In this document: in pieces, positions 32,888-42,281 of the stretch
How positions within the stretch are numbered: position 1 is the stretch's first letter
Layout of the letters: every line of letters starts with the position of its first letter
Assembly: GCF_004353905.1 (NCBI RefSeq)
Contig: NZ_SMOD01000018.1
Span: 101,559-165,558 of the forward strand
Source of the DNA: Paraburkholderia guartelaensis
GTDB taxonomy: Bacteria; Pseudomonadota; Gammaproteobacteria; Burkholderiales; Burkholderiaceae
Length of the DNA stretch: 64,000 nt
Direction of reading: 5' to 3'
Program-made: the position numbers and the translations under genes
The notes under the pieces: model-generated
Told to the model about the DNA's origin: nothing
What the model saw: only the letters and a program-made list of their open reading frames with translations
Databases searched by the model: none

Positions 32888-33835
32888 CTACAACCCCGCC
32901 CGAAACTCAATCCGCCGATTCCTTGCCCGCCCATCACTCGTATCATTCGAAGCAATCGGCTGATCAGGACCCACACCCGTCGCCGTCATCTGTTGCGGCG
33001 AGATCCCCTTGCCGACGAGATACCCTTTAACAGCATCGGCGCGCGCCTGGCTCAGCGCAATGTTTGAAGTGCGATTACCTGAGTTGTCCGTATGCCCGAT
33101 GATCGCCACCGTGCGCGTGTTCATCTTCACGAGCACGGCCGCCATCTGGTCCAGGATCGCGCGGCCTTGCGGCGTGAGCGTCGCGCTGCCAGTTTCGAAT
33201 TCGATCGTGCGATTCGCAAGCGTCTGGTCGAGCAACCCCTGTTCGGACGCGCTCACACGCAACCCATTGCGAATCGTATAGGTTGGATTCAGCGCGATGG
33301 CCATGTCGCTCGCGATCTGCTGGCGCGTGGCCTCGTTGCCTACCTCGCCGCGCATGTCGATCTGCGTGCCGTCGATCTTCAGTTGTCCTTTGTGGATCTG
33401 CTTGAGCTGCGCATTGAGCAGCTTCTGCACGTTGTCCGACCAGTTGGGCGGCGTGGCGACGTCGCCCACTTCGATCTGATCCACGACGTTCGCCGCGCCA
33501 TAGGTCTCGCGCAGACGCGCGAGCACAGCCGCGTGCGTGGCTTCGTCGGGCACCTTGCCGCCTGCCACGACCTGACCGGGCGCCGTATCGACAGGCGCGG
33601 GCGTGGACGTGGCGGTCGAGCGGGGCACAGTGGCAGCAGTAGAGGACGCCGGGTTCGCCGCAGGAAGCTCAGTCGTGCTGACCTGCGCGCCGCTGTTGTT
33701 CACGGGCGTCACGCGAGCAGGGCTCGCATCGTCGGCCCACGCATTCGCGCCAGCGAACCCGAACACGCCAGCCGCGAGCGCCGCAGCCATCGCCGTACGC
33801 ACGGGAACGCGCGTCTGCTTATCCGCGCCGTGCAT
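32888..33835 (-). CDS. OmpA-family peptidoglycan-binding protein of the T6SS locus
   Basis: 315 residues from the ATG ending at 33835; it overlaps tagF by 17 bases. A signal peptide (AAALAAGVFGFAGANAWA) is followed by a Pro/Ala/Thr linker, a BON-like domain near 130-190 (LKIDGTQIDMRGEVGNEATR) and a C-terminal OmpA domain. The latter has IEFETGSATLTPQGRAILDQ, IIGHTDNSGNRTSNIALSQA and the binding motif ASNDTSDGRARNRRIEFRAG. It should hold meso-DAP peptidoglycan through the conserved Asp and Arg. It may do the wall-anchoring that is fused to TssL in other systems, because TssL here has no such domain. Confidence 0.85.
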   Translation of the reverse strand: MHGADKQTRVPVRTAMAAALAAGVFGFAGANAWADDASPARVTPVNNSGAQVSTTELPAANPASSTAATVPRSTATSTPAPVDTAPGQVVAGGKVPDEATHAAVLARLRETYGAANVVDQIEVGDVATPPNWSDNVQKLLNAQLKQIHKGQLKIDGTQIDMRGEVGNEATRQQIASDMAIALNPTYTIRNGLRVSASEQGLLDQTLANRTIEFETGSATLTPQGRAILDQMAAVLVKMNTRTVAIIGHTDNSGNRTSNIALSQARADAVKGYLVGKGISPQQMTATGVGPDQPIASNDTSDGRARNRRIEFRAGL

Positions 33836-34829
33836 GTCCAACCTCCCCAACGAACGCTTCCTGGAACGTGTCGATTGCAAGACGCAGCGACAGTTGCGGC
33901 TGATCGAGGTAGCTGACGAGTTTGCTGATGCCATGGTCGCTTTGTGCGTGACCGTCGATCCATTCGGGATCGTCGATATCGATGTTGTGGGCGGCGTAGG
34001 TTTGCGGATCGACCACGCTGTGCAGGGTCCGGGCCGATGCGCCGTTGAAGCCGACGATGAGCCGTTCGCGCTGCGCGATGGTGCCGATGAAGATAGCGAG
34101 TTCGAAGTCCGCCTTCGAAACGAACGGCGCGATCAGCTCCAGCCAGAACGCGGCCACGAGGCTGCGGTAGAACGGGTCGGTCGGCAGCGGCAGCGTGAGG
34201 CCGCGCTCCAGATGCGAGGAGCCGCTCGTCATCACGGGCCGCAGCAGCGAGCCGAGCGCGAGCATCGCGCCGCGCAGGCGCACGGGGTGGCCGCTCGCGA
34301 GCAGCATCCGCTCGAGGCCTTCGAGCGTCTGGTGTTCGACGAAGTCGTTGAAGGTGCCGTCGTGCGGGTTGCCCACGCCGCCTACGTCTACGGGCACCTG
34401 GGTTTCGCCGAGCGCATGCAGAGCACCGGCGGGTTCGCTCGCGCCAAGGAGCGGCTGCATTTGCTGCGCGGCGCGCGACCACAGCCGCGCGAAGGCGAGC
34501 GGGCTGCGCGCGAGAAAGGCGAGCGGCTGCTCGACTTCGAGCGCGGTGGCCGCGAGAAACGGAAAGCGCCGCGACGACTGGTCCTGGCTCGCCACCATGT
34601 GCCCCGCGATCGCGAGCTTGCTCTGCGAGCCGAGAAACGCAAAGTGCATGGGTTGCGCTTCGCCATAGACGATCTTCCAGCGCGGATCGTCGGCGAGCAG
34701 TTCCATCGCCTGTGCGATCCAGCGGTCCAGTGTCTGCAGCAACTGCGGATTGTGCGCACTCTTGACGAAGTCGCCGCGCGACGGAATCTTGCCGAAGTAC
34801 GCGATCTGCGCCTGAACGGACTGCGTCAT
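33819..34829 (-). CDS. tagF: T6SS accessory regulator TagF
   Basis: 336 residues. The N-terminus QIAYFGKIPSRGDFVKSAHN is the TagF/ImpM signature, followed by RKIVYG-like WKIVYGEAQPMHFAFLGSQS and RFPFLAATALEVEQPLAFLA. TagF holds T6SS activity down post-translationally in Pseudomonas and Agrobacterium by acting on Fha-type activators. No Fha, PpkA or PppA gene is in this locus, so here TagF would act through another partner. The ATG overlaps the end of tssM by 4 bases. The last about 150 residues are less conserved by eye. Confidence 0.92.
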   Translation of the reverse strand: MTQSVQAQIAYFGKIPSRGDFVKSAHNPQLLQTLDRWIAQAMELLADDPRWKIVYGEAQPMHFAFLGSQSKLAIAGHMVASQDQSSRRFPFLAATALEVEQPLAFLARSPLAFARLWSRAAQQMQPLLGASEPAGALHALGETQVPVDVGGVGNPHDGTFNDFVEHQTLEGLERMLLASGHPVRLRGAMLALGSLLRPVMTSGSSHLERGLTLPLPTDPFYRSLVAAFWLELIAPFVSKADFELAIFIGTIAQRERLIVGFNGASARTLHSVVDPQTYAAHNIDIDDPEWIDGHAQSDHGISKLVSYLDQPQLSLRLAIDTFQEAFVGEVGHARRG

Positions 34830-37800
34830 TGCGCGGTTCCTCCTGTCTGAGTGGGGGCCGCTGCGGCCACGGCGGCGGGCGTAGCGCTCGCGCTGGCCGC
34901 GGGGTTGGCGGCCGCGTTGTTCACCGTCCCGACGCTTGCGATCGAAGAGGGCAACTGCACGCCGCTCAAGCCCTGCTGCTGCGGCGCGTTACCGCTCGCG
35001 GCCGTGGGCTGCGAGGTGCTGACGATGCGCATGCTCACCGATACGGTCACGCTGCCTTGCGTCCACGAAAGGTCGAAGGTGCCGTCCGGATGGCGCGTGC
35101 GCTGCGCCGAGTTGATGAGTTTCTCCAGACCGTAACGTCCCGGCTCGTTGACGAACTGGATCGTGCGACCGTCGAACGTGGTGGCCGAGAGCGTCGCGCC
35201 AGGCGCGCCTTGCGGATTGGGCCAGACGAAGTTCGTCCACTGCGGCGGCGTGTTGCGGTAGCGCAGTTGCTGTCCATCGATGGCAATCGTGTACTCGGTC
35301 GTGCCGCTCGAAGGCTGCGGCAGGATCTGGAACACGGTCTGCGGCTCGGACGAGCCTTGTCCCGCGCCTGCCGCGCCGCCCGCAAGCGGGGCCACCCAGC
35401 GTGCGAAGCCGGTCGTGAAGTCGGGCGTGAGCGCGAGGCCCATGTCGCCCCAGGTGCGTGCGGAGAGCGTGTCGCCGCGGCGCACGGCGAGCGGCCCGAG
35501 GGTCGTGCCGACGAACTTCGAGATCGCACCGTCCGGCCCGAACATCTGGGCGATTTCGCTTGCGCCGGCCTCGATCTTTGCGCTGCCCGCAAACGGGTAC
35601 TTGTTCGCGAGCGAAGCCTGGAATGGTTGGTACACCTGCGCATTCCACACCTTGTTCACTTCCACGCTCGCGGGCTGGATCACCACCGCGTAGGCCTGCA
35701 TGAGCGGGCGCACGAGCAGCGGGCGCAGCGCCTTCTTCTGCGCGTCGGTCAAGCCCGTGAGCATTTGCTCGTCGACGAACTTGAGCGAATCGGAAAGTTC
35801 GGAGCCGTTGCCGTCCAGCGTTTGCTGCATGAGCTGGCGCGCGCCCGGTCCCGGGTCGCCCTGATTCTTGATGACGTTAAGACGCGTGCGCACCTTCGAG
35901 AGCGAATCCATGTAGCCGCCGAGCAGCGACGCGTTGTCGTGCGTCACGACCATGCGGCCCAGACCCGCGAACGCCTGGCCGATCGGACCCATCGTAGGCT
36001 CGACCGGATTGCCGTTGAGGTCGAGATTAGCCGTGGCAGTGTTGCCCGACATGCGCGAGAACCATTGTTTCACCCAGCCCGTCACGCCGCTCTCCGCGCG
36101 CTTGATGCTCACACTCGCGAGCGACGGGTTGTCCCACGAGGTCTGGTCGTACGCGGTTTCGAGGATCTTGCGGATCGGCGAATCCTGCGGGTCGCCCAGG
36201 CGATTCATCGCATCGACGGCCTGGCCGAAACTGCCGAAGTCCTGCACGGCAATGCCCTGCATGAACTTCTGCCAGTTCTGCGCGTACTCGGTCTTGTACA
36301 TCGACACCAGCGCCTTCTGGATCTGCTCGGGGCTGCCTTCGAGCGTGAGATCGTCTTGCGCCGAGGTGTTGAGCACCCAGTCCTTCGCTTGCAGTTCCTT
36401 CGTCGCGGCGTCGCGGATCGCGGGCTGCACGTACTGGAACCATGCCTCGCGCGTGAAGGTGCCGGAAATCGCGTAACTACCCGCAATCAGCGAGGTATTC
36501 GTGTCGCCGACAATGCGCGCAACTGTCATGGGCGCGAAACGCGTGGAGGCGCGCGCCTTGATCTCCTCGTACACACGCTGACGAGCCGGCATGCCGCGCA
36601 CCACGTGGCGCAGGTTTTCGCGCGTCTGGTCGACGAGCGCGAGGTTCGCGTCGATCATCGGCCAGTCGTCGTCGGATACGCGCGCGAGGTAGAACGTGAT
36701 CATGCGCTCGGCGCTCTTGATCATCTCGTCGCGAGGCATGTTGCCGCGATTCGTTTCGAGCCAGCCGCGCCAGAAGCGCGCGATCTGGTCGGTCAGGTGC
36801 GCGGCCTCGACGTGACGCTTGTCGGAGAGCATCAGGTAAGTCTTGAGCGCGTTATAGGCGTCTTCGACGCTCGTCGGCGAGGCGGCGCTATAGAGGCCGC
36901 CCTGGCTGCCGCTCGCCATCGCCGTGTGCGCCGAGACGGGAATCGCACCCGAATCGGGCGTATGCGACATCGGCGCGAGCAGTTCGGGATGCGCGTCCAC
37001 ATCCTTGAGGAACGAGGCGAGATTCTGCGAGACGGGCGTCAGCATGATCTGCCGTACGCCGCTGTAATACTCCTCGAGCAGATGCTGTTCGAGCCGGTCG
37101 CCCTGGTAGAGGCCGAGCGAAACGGCGAGCGGGCGGTCGCGGCGGAACTGCTCGAGCTGCTCGATGCGGTCTTCGAGAATGTCCATGGCCTGCAGGCGCG
37201 ACTGCAGGTCGTTGCGGTTCTGCTGGAGGCGCTCGACGTTGTCGAGATCGGCCTGCACATTCGCCACGAGTTGCTGGTTGCCGATGGTCGACCACGTCCA
37301 GCCGCCCAGCGCGAGCGCTAGCACCGCGACGAAGCCGAAGAACGTGGCGTAACGCAGGCGCGTCTTGGCGGGGCTCGCGAACTGCTTCACCGTTTGCCGG
37401 TCGGCGAAGATCACTTTCGAGAACAGGTCGCGCAGGAAGAAGCCGTTCTTCGAGAACGCGCTATGCGGCTTGGGCAGCCCCTCTGCGGAGAGCACGAAGC
37501 GGTTGGCAATGCGCTGCGCGGCAGCGCTGCTCGTTTCGCCTTCCTGCAGCGCGCTCGTGAAATAGAAGCCGCGGAAGATCGGCTTGTACTGGAACGGGTT
37601 GTTCTCGAACAGCGTGGCGAGGAACGCCCGCAGTGCCGGCTTGATCGCCGAGAATTCGAGTGGGAAGCTCAGTTGTCCTGGCGAGAGCTGCTTGCCGCGG
37701 CTGAGCGACATCTGCGCGATGCTGATTTCCTTGAGGCCTTCGTAAAGCTCCTCGAAGCGCTCGTCGAACAGCGCGACGATATCGCGCTTCTCGTCCGGCT

Positions 37801-38671
37801 CGTAGGGCAGGGTAGCGCCCCACACGCGGTCGTACTCCTGGCGGTCGTTGCTGCTGAAGAATTCGGTGAAGCCGGTAATCAGGTCGACCTTCGTGAACAT
37901 CACGTACACGGGCGCGAACACTTCGAGCTTTTCGGTCAGTTCCTGCACGCGCTGGCGCAGGTTCTTCGCGAGATTGATGGCGAACTCGGGGCGGTTGCCC
38001 GTAAGTTCCGCGATGCTCGCGGTGACGATGATGCCGTTGATGGGCGCCTTCGGACGATGGCGCTTGAGGAGGCCAAGAAAGCCGAGCCATTCGCTGCGGT
38101 CTTCCTCGTGGACAGAATAGCGGCCCGCCGTGTCGAGCAGGATGCCTTCGGTCGTGAAGAACCAGTCGCAGTTGCGCGTGCCGCCAATGCCGTGCACCAC
38201 GGCGTCGTGCTTGTCGGCGAAGGGGAATTGCAACCCCGAGTTCAGCACGGCGCTGCTCTTGCCGGCCGCCGGATTGCCGATGACGATGTACCACGGCAAC
38301 TCATACAGCGCCGAGCCGCCCGAAAGCTGGCCGATCTTCGAGGACTTGATGGTCTTGACGGCGTCGACGAGCCGCGTGCGCAGCACATCCAGCTCCGCCT
38401 GCCTCGCGGGGGCGGGTGCAGGCTCTCCGCTGTCGGTCTGCGCCTGCTGCTCCAGCATGTCGCCGAGCTTGCGGTTCGCGCGCCGCACGCGCGCGCGGCG
38501 CCAGAGCCAGAACACGAGCCAGATCGCGAACAGCGCGCCGAGCACGGCAGCGGGCCAGACAGGGCTGATTTGCAGCGCATCGGCCGCGATGAACAATGCG
38601 GCCGCGAGCGCGATCACGCCGACGACAGAGAGCGTGCGCGTGTTTGTCAACACGTTGAAGAAGCGTTGCAT
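34826..38671 (-). CDS. tssM: T6SS membrane-complex protein TssM (IcmF-like)
   Basis: 1281 residues. Two N-terminal helices (near 13-33 and 40-58, LGALFAIWLVFWLWR) precede a cytoplasmic P-loop domain with Walker A GNPAAGKSSAVLNSG and DWFFTTEGILLDTAGRYSV (Walker B/DTAG). A third helix lies near residue 450 (ATFFGFVAVLALALGGW), and the rest is periplasmic, ending in a beta domain that binds TssJ. The Walker motifs are intact, unlike in some TssM proteins. The C-terminal about 40 residues are Ala/Pro-rich and low-complexity. It heads the minus-strand tssM-tagF-OmpA unit. Confidence 0.97.
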   Translation of the reverse strand: MQRFFNVLTNTRTLSVVGVIALAAALFIAADALQISPVWPAAVLGALFAIWLVFWLWRRARVRRANRKLGDMLEQQAQTDSGEPAPAPARQAELDVLRTRLVDAVKTIKSSKIGQLSGGSALYELPWYIVIGNPAAGKSSAVLNSGLQFPFADKHDAVVHGIGGTRNCDWFFTTEGILLDTAGRYSVHEEDRSEWLGFLGLLKRHRPKAPINGIIVTASIAELTGNRPEFAINLAKNLRQRVQELTEKLEVFAPVYVMFTKVDLITGFTEFFSSNDRQEYDRVWGATLPYEPDEKRDIVALFDERFEELYEGLKEISIAQMSLSRGKQLSPGQLSFPLEFSAIKPALRAFLATLFENNPFQYKPIFRGFYFTSALQEGETSSAAAQRIANRFVLSAEGLPKPHSAFSKNGFFLRDLFSKVIFADRQTVKQFASPAKTRLRYATFFGFVAVLALALGGWTWSTIGNQQLVANVQADLDNVERLQQNRNDLQSRLQAMDILEDRIEQLEQFRRDRPLAVSLGLYQGDRLEQHLLEEYYSGVRQIMLTPVSQNLASFLKDVDAHPELLAPMSHTPDSGAIPVSAHTAMASGSQGGLYSAASPTSVEDAYNALKTYLMLSDKRHVEAAHLTDQIARFWRGWLETNRGNMPRDEMIKSAERMITFYLARVSDDDWPMIDANLALVDQTRENLRHVVRGMPARQRVYEEIKARASTRFAPMTVARIVGDTNTSLIAGSYAISGTFTREAWFQYVQPAIRDAATKELQAKDWVLNTSAQDDLTLEGSPEQIQKALVSMYKTEYAQNWQKFMQGIAVQDFGSFGQAVDAMNRLGDPQDSPIRKILETAYDQTSWDNPSLASVSIKRAESGVTGWVKQWFSRMSGNTATANLDLNGNPVEPTMGPIGQAFAGLGRMVVTHDNASLLGGYMDSLSKVRTRLNVIKNQGDPGPGARQLMQQTLDGNGSELSDSLKFVDEQMLTGLTDAQKKALRPLLVRPLMQAYAVVIQPASVEVNKVWNAQVYQPFQASLANKYPFAGSAKIEAGASEIAQMFGPDGAISKFVGTTLGPLAVRRGDTLSARTWGDMGLALTPDFTTGFARWVAPLAGGAAGAGQGSSEPQTVFQILPQPSSGTTEYTIAIDGQQLRYRNTPPQWTNFVWPNPQGAPGATLSATTFDGRTIQFVNEPGRYGLEKLINSAQRTRHPDGTFDLSWTQGSVTVSVSMRIVSTSQPTAASGNAPQQQGLSGVQLPSSIASVGTVNNAAANPAASASATPAAVAAAAPTQTGGTAQ

Positions 38672-38803
38672 AAGCCGTTCAGGTCCTGGTGCCTTGGGTG
38701 CTGTTTGTAGTGATGTGCGGTGTCGTCACGCAGCAAGAGGTTTTGCCGCCCGGCAGAATGAATGAACGCCCCATAAAACTCCCCATTTATTTCCCGCCGC
38801 GCC

Positions 38804-39661
38804 TCATTTAACAATTGCCGGCGCGCGACCCAGAACGAAGCCGGGTTTGTGATATTCGACGTGGCCCAGGTCCATCAATTTCCAGCGTCCGCCCCAGGTC
38901 AGGCCAACCTGCTCGGCCACCTGGCCGTATAACTGGTAACCCCGCATCGCCCAGGGATCTTTTTCTGAAATGACGAGCTTGCCGTCACGCAGAAATGCGT
39001 TATCGGCCGCGAGTCCATATTGGTGATAGCTTTGGAAAGCTGCCGCATTTGTCACATTACCGCCCAATTGCGCCAGCCGGTTTTGCCGCTCGGGGCTGCG
39101 GTAACCCTCCAGTAGTGCCATTTCATAACCGTATTGCTCGCGCATGATTTTGTAGACGAGCAATAGCCGCGTGCGGAAATCGGCGTCCAGCAGATTCCAG
39201 TCGCGGCTTGCGTCGTGCAGCGCGGGCCGCACCTGCTCGACCTCCTTCGTGTCGAATACCTCGGGAGGCAGCGGCGGCGGTGGAACCAGCTGCTCGCCGT
39301 TCAGCAAGGCAGCGATTTTTTCGTCCGGCACTCGGGGCGTGTCATCGTATTGAAATAACTGATGACCGCGCAATGTAAATGCAATGAGCGGCGGCGTCGC
39401 AAGAATACCTGTGGTAATGGAAATCAGCAAGCGCCGCCTGATGAGTATATTTTTCATATCGGCCATTCTCGAATGAGAAATTTTTGCCGACTTAAAGAGC
39501 TGACTCCGGGCGTGAGTGGCGCTTGCTGAAGCGCGGCGCATAATTAAATTATGCAATTCGAATAACGTGCTGAAAAGCGATGCGCGTACGGCGGGCAGCA
39601 GCAATAGTGCGGCCAGTGGTACGGCAATGGCAAAATAGGCGACGAGAGCAATGGCGACCAA
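38804..39661 (-). CDS. M15-family peptidoglycan L,D-endopeptidase, TagX-like
   Basis: 285 residues with an N-terminal helix (MVAIALVAYFAIAVPLAALL), a second helix near 75-95, and a periplasmic peptidase domain. The zinc-site pattern is present: SYHQYGLAADNAF gives S-x-H-x(6)-D, and GGRWKLMDLGHVEYHKPG gives the catalytic Glu/His region of the M15 (VanY/L-alanyl-D-glutamate peptidase) fold. Preceding GYRSPERQNRLAQLGG is also typical. Enzymes of this type in T6SS loci (TagX in Acinetobacter) locally open peptidoglycan for assembly of the machine. It stands 132 bases upstream of tssM on the same strand. Confidence 0.78.
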   Translation of the reverse strand: MVAIALVAYFAIAVPLAALLLLPAVRASLFSTLFELHNLIMRRASASATHARSQLFKSAKISHSRMADMKNILIRRRLLISITTGILATPPLIAFTLRGHQLFQYDDTPRVPDEKIAALLNGEQLVPPPPLPPEVFDTKEVEQVRPALHDASRDWNLLDADFRTRLLLVYKIMREQYGYEMALLEGYRSPERQNRLAQLGGNVTNAAAFQSYHQYGLAADNAFLRDGKLVISEKDPWAMRGYQLYGQVAEQVGLTWGGRWKLMDLGHVEYHKPGFVLGRAPAIVK

Positions 39662-39805
39662 AAGCGAACCCGCGGAGTGGCAATTGTTTTTTGTAATGCT
39701 TGATTTTAGAATCAGCGCTGCCCGAAGTTGGGCCGCCTCGTATTATTGCGGTGAAACAGGCTCAATTCAATGAGCACAATGAGCACGATTCCAAAGAGAC
39801 AGTGA

Positions 39806-40723
39806 ATGAGTGCGCCGGACAACTCTACCCCCAAAGCTGCGCCCAGCCTCCTCGCCGACACGCCTGCCAGCGTGCCGGGCACACAGCCGGGCGGCTCGCG
39901 CATCCTCGCGAATCTCGAGGGCCGCGTCGTGCCGCCGGCCACGCCGCCGGGCACAGTGCGGCGCTCGCGCGCGCCGATGCTGGTCGGGGCGCTGGTTCTG
40001 ATCAGCGCCGCCGGTTTCGGCGCCTGGCGTGTGGCCGAGCGCAGCGCGCCGGCGAACGCCGAGACGCAGGCGGCTGCCCACGCAGTTGCCCCGAGTGTTG
40101 CCCCCGCAGGCGCTACGCCAGCCGTTGCAAACGCGGCGAGTGCGCCCGATACGGCGTCGGCTTCGCACGCCGCTACTATCGTGAGCGACGACGATAGCGC
40201 CGACAACGCGAAGCCCACACCCGATGCCGTTGCGTCGGCAACGGTGCCCGACGACGGCCGGCTTTCGCGTGCGTTGGCCAATGGCGCGCGCGATGCCGGT
40301 GCGAGCGCGCCGGCGGGCGGCGCCGCGCCGCTTGCGAGCGCGTCCGTGGACGCGAATCACAAGCACCCGGCCAAGGGCGCCGAAACCCGGCACGAGGCGA
40401 AGGGTGGCGCGCATGCGGGGAACGCCAACGCGCAAGCGCTGGCGAAGAAGCGGCATGATGCGCGCTCAGGCGGCCAGAAGGATGACTCCGATGTCGACTT
40501 GCTAGCTGTGCTCGTTGCCCGCACGAAGCCGGGCGATGTCAAGGACGCGTCTTCGCACTCTTCGAAGCCGGCGGCAAGCAAGCTCACGCTCGCGCAGCAA
40601 GTCAAGGCGTGCGGAGAACAGGGCTTTTTCGAAGATCAGCTTTGCCGCTGGCGCGTGTGCGACGGGCATTGGGGCAAGGACCCTGCGTGCCCTGCGGCGG
40701 CGCGTGCGAGCACGGAGCATTGA
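39806..40723 (+). CDS. Single-pass membrane protein with Cys-rich C-terminus beside T6SS
   Basis: 305 residues. A cytoplasmic N-terminus of about 55 residues, one helix (PMLVGALVLISAAGFGAW), a long Ala/Lys/His-rich, probably disordered periplasmic stretch (about 75-250), and a compact ending: LTLAQQVKACGEQGFFEDQL followed by CRWRVCDGHWGKDPAC. The four closely spaced cysteines probably form disulfides or bind a metal. It is divergent from the M15 gene and the last gene of the T6SS segment. I do not recognise the family. Possible jobs are a spacer across the periplasm or a sensor of the wall, by inference only. Confidence 0.6.
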   Translation: MSAPDNSTPKAAPSLLADTPASVPGTQPGGSRILANLEGRVVPPATPPGTVRRSRAPMLVGALVLISAAGFGAWRVAERSAPANAETQAAAHAVAPSVAPAGATPAVANAASAPDTASASHAATIVSDDDSADNAKPTPDAVASATVPDDGRLSRALANGARDAGASAPAGGAAPLASASVDANHKHPAKGAETRHEAKGGAHAGNANAQALAKKRHDARSGGQKDDSDVDLLAVLVARTKPGDVKDASSHSSKPAASKLTLAQQVKACGEQGFFEDQLCRWRVCDGHWGKDPACPAAARASTEH

Positions 40724-40741
40724 GGCGTTAGGGCGCCTGTC

Positions 40742-40777
40742 GCGAACGAACGCAGGTCAACAAGGCCGTTCGTTCGC
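40742..40777. terminator. Strong stem-loop between convergent genes
   Basis: GCGAACGAACG (40742-40752) and CGTTCGTTCGC (40767-40777) are perfect 11-base arms around a 14-base loop. The structure covers the 3' end of the minus-strand gene ending at 40757 and lies 19 bases after the plus-strand gene ending at 40723. It is well placed to stop transcription from both sides, although it has no U-tract. Confidence 0.6.
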
Positions 40778-42217
40778 CGTGTATTGCTGAGACCCCGGCG
40801 CAGATCCCGGCGCACACTCCGATGCATCGCGAATCGTGGCCATCAGGTCATCGGGGTGCACCATCAATTCGCGCACGAGGCGCAGCATCGAATACTGGTT
40901 GAGCACCGCGTGCCAGCGCGGCGACTGCGTGAGTTGCTGCCAGACAGCACCCAGTATCTCCGGATCAGCATGTTGTCCGTCCCACTGGGCGCTGGCGTAT
41001 TCAATGCTCGCCGGCGCGGACAAAAGCTGCATACGGCTCGCGGCGTTGAGCATTCGCGATGCGCCTTCAGCAGGGGCGTCACAACAATAGAGTACCGTTT
41101 TCGACAAGCCGGACTCGTCGATGCCTTGTGCACGTAGCGATGCGCCGTGCAGTCGTACCGGCCCCTGCTGGGTCTCGAACGCATAGACGGCGTTTTCTTC
41201 GGCGTGCGCGAGCAGGCGCAAACCGCGCATGAGGCGCGGGAGGTCGGTCGTCGCGGACTCGACGGATGCCTTCGCTTCGACGAGCAGGCGCACGTTCCAG
41301 ACGGGCACGATATCGAAGGTCTTCGCGTGCAGCCGCTCCAGCAATACCACGTCCCATTCCGTTTTGGCTCGCTCGTGCGTGCCCGGTATCGAGGCCGGAA
41401 CGCGCATCGAACTCACGACACGGTACGCGTGCGAGTGCTCCTGCGCTGCGTTGAGCCTTTGAGCCAGGGCTTCGAGTGCTTGTAAGGCCAGCGCTTCGAC
41501 AGCTGCGCCGCGTCGCTGCGACGCCCGGCCTTGTGCCACGGCCGCCGGCGTACCCGGCCGCGGACCATACGCGTCCAGCATTGATATGTACTGCTGCACA
41601 AGTGGGTCAGGCGCCAGGGCTTCGAGCCGGCACAGGCGCGCAAGTCCCGGACTGTCCCGCAGATCCTCCAGCGCGCGCTCGAAATCCGAGCCCTTTGCAA
41701 GCTCAGGCAAATCGAGGAGGTTTCGCGCGGTTTCGTGAAGTCCTGCATAGTGCGCCTCGTCGTGCGCGACAGATGCGGACGAATGCAGCCGCGCAAGTGC
41801 TTCGCGCTGCCAGGCTTCCAGGGCACGCTGCTGTTTGGCCGGATGCGCGATCGCATTGACCGCGGCATGGATCTGCCGGCGATCCTGATCGGCTTGTGCC
41901 GAAAGCGACGCAAATTCGCGTACCTGGGTGGCGCGGTGCCGTAGAACCATCGCCTGAAATGCGCGGTCTCCGGAATCGGCGTGCATGGCCTCGGTGATCA
42001 TGGCCGCGAGCGACTCGACAAAACGCGGCTTTAGCGCCGCGTCGGGTGCTCCGCCATGAGCCATGGCTTCACGTGCCTGTTCGATGACGAGTGCCAGCGC
42101 CGTAGCCGGATTGGCGTGTAGACGCGGCAGCGCCGAAGCCGCGGCCTCTTGCGGCAAGCGATAGCGTCGTGGGACGTCGCGAAGGATCTGTTCGAGCAGC
42201 AGGGCGGGTGAGGACAT
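40757..42217 (-). CDS. Conserved protein of unknown function with a possible PD-(D/E)xK nuclease motif
   Basis: About 486 residues from the ATG ending at 42217 (SSPALLLEQILRDVPRRYRL). Another ATG at 42259 would add 14 residues, and neither has a clear ribosome site. The first about 270 residues are helical and alanine-rich. Around 285-325 there is TEWDVVLLERLHAKTFDIVP followed by VWNVRLLVEAKASVESA. The D, then VEAK after 24 residues, fits the D...(D/E)xK catalytic core of restriction-endonuclease-fold enzymes, with flanking strands as expected. No signal peptide is seen. I cannot name the family; DNA or RNA cleavage is a hypothesis based on this motif alone. Confidence 0.55.
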   Translation of the reverse strand: MSSPALLLEQILRDVPRRYRLPQEAAASALPRLHANPATALALVIEQAREAMAHGGAPDAALKPRFVESLAAMITEAMHADSGDRAFQAMVLRHRATQVREFASLSAQADQDRRQIHAAVNAIAHPAKQQRALEAWQREALARLHSSASVAHDEAHYAGLHETARNLLDLPELAKGSDFERALEDLRDSPGLARLCRLEALAPDPLVQQYISMLDAYGPRPGTPAAVAQGRASQRRGAAVEALALQALEALAQRLNAAQEHSHAYRVVSSMRVPASIPGTHERAKTEWDVVLLERLHAKTFDIVPVWNVRLLVEAKASVESATTDLPRLMRGLRLLAHAEENAVYAFETQQGPVRLHGASLRAQGIDESGLSKTVLYCCDAPAEGASRMLNAASRMQLLSAPASIEYASAQWDGQHADPEILGAVWQQLTQSPRWHAVLNQYSMLRLVRELMVHPDDLMATIRDASECAPGSAPGSQQYTANERPC

Positions 42218-42281
42218 CGGCGGATTTGCAGCATGCGCATGCGGGGCGATGAGGAGCATAGTCTCATAACCCCGCGCCCCG

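Noticed and set aside
34829..37321. 830-residue open frame on the plus strand opposite tssM
   Set aside because: tssM is certain on the minus strand; in high-GC DNA such antisense frames are common. It is Arg/Ala-rich and has no recognisable motif.
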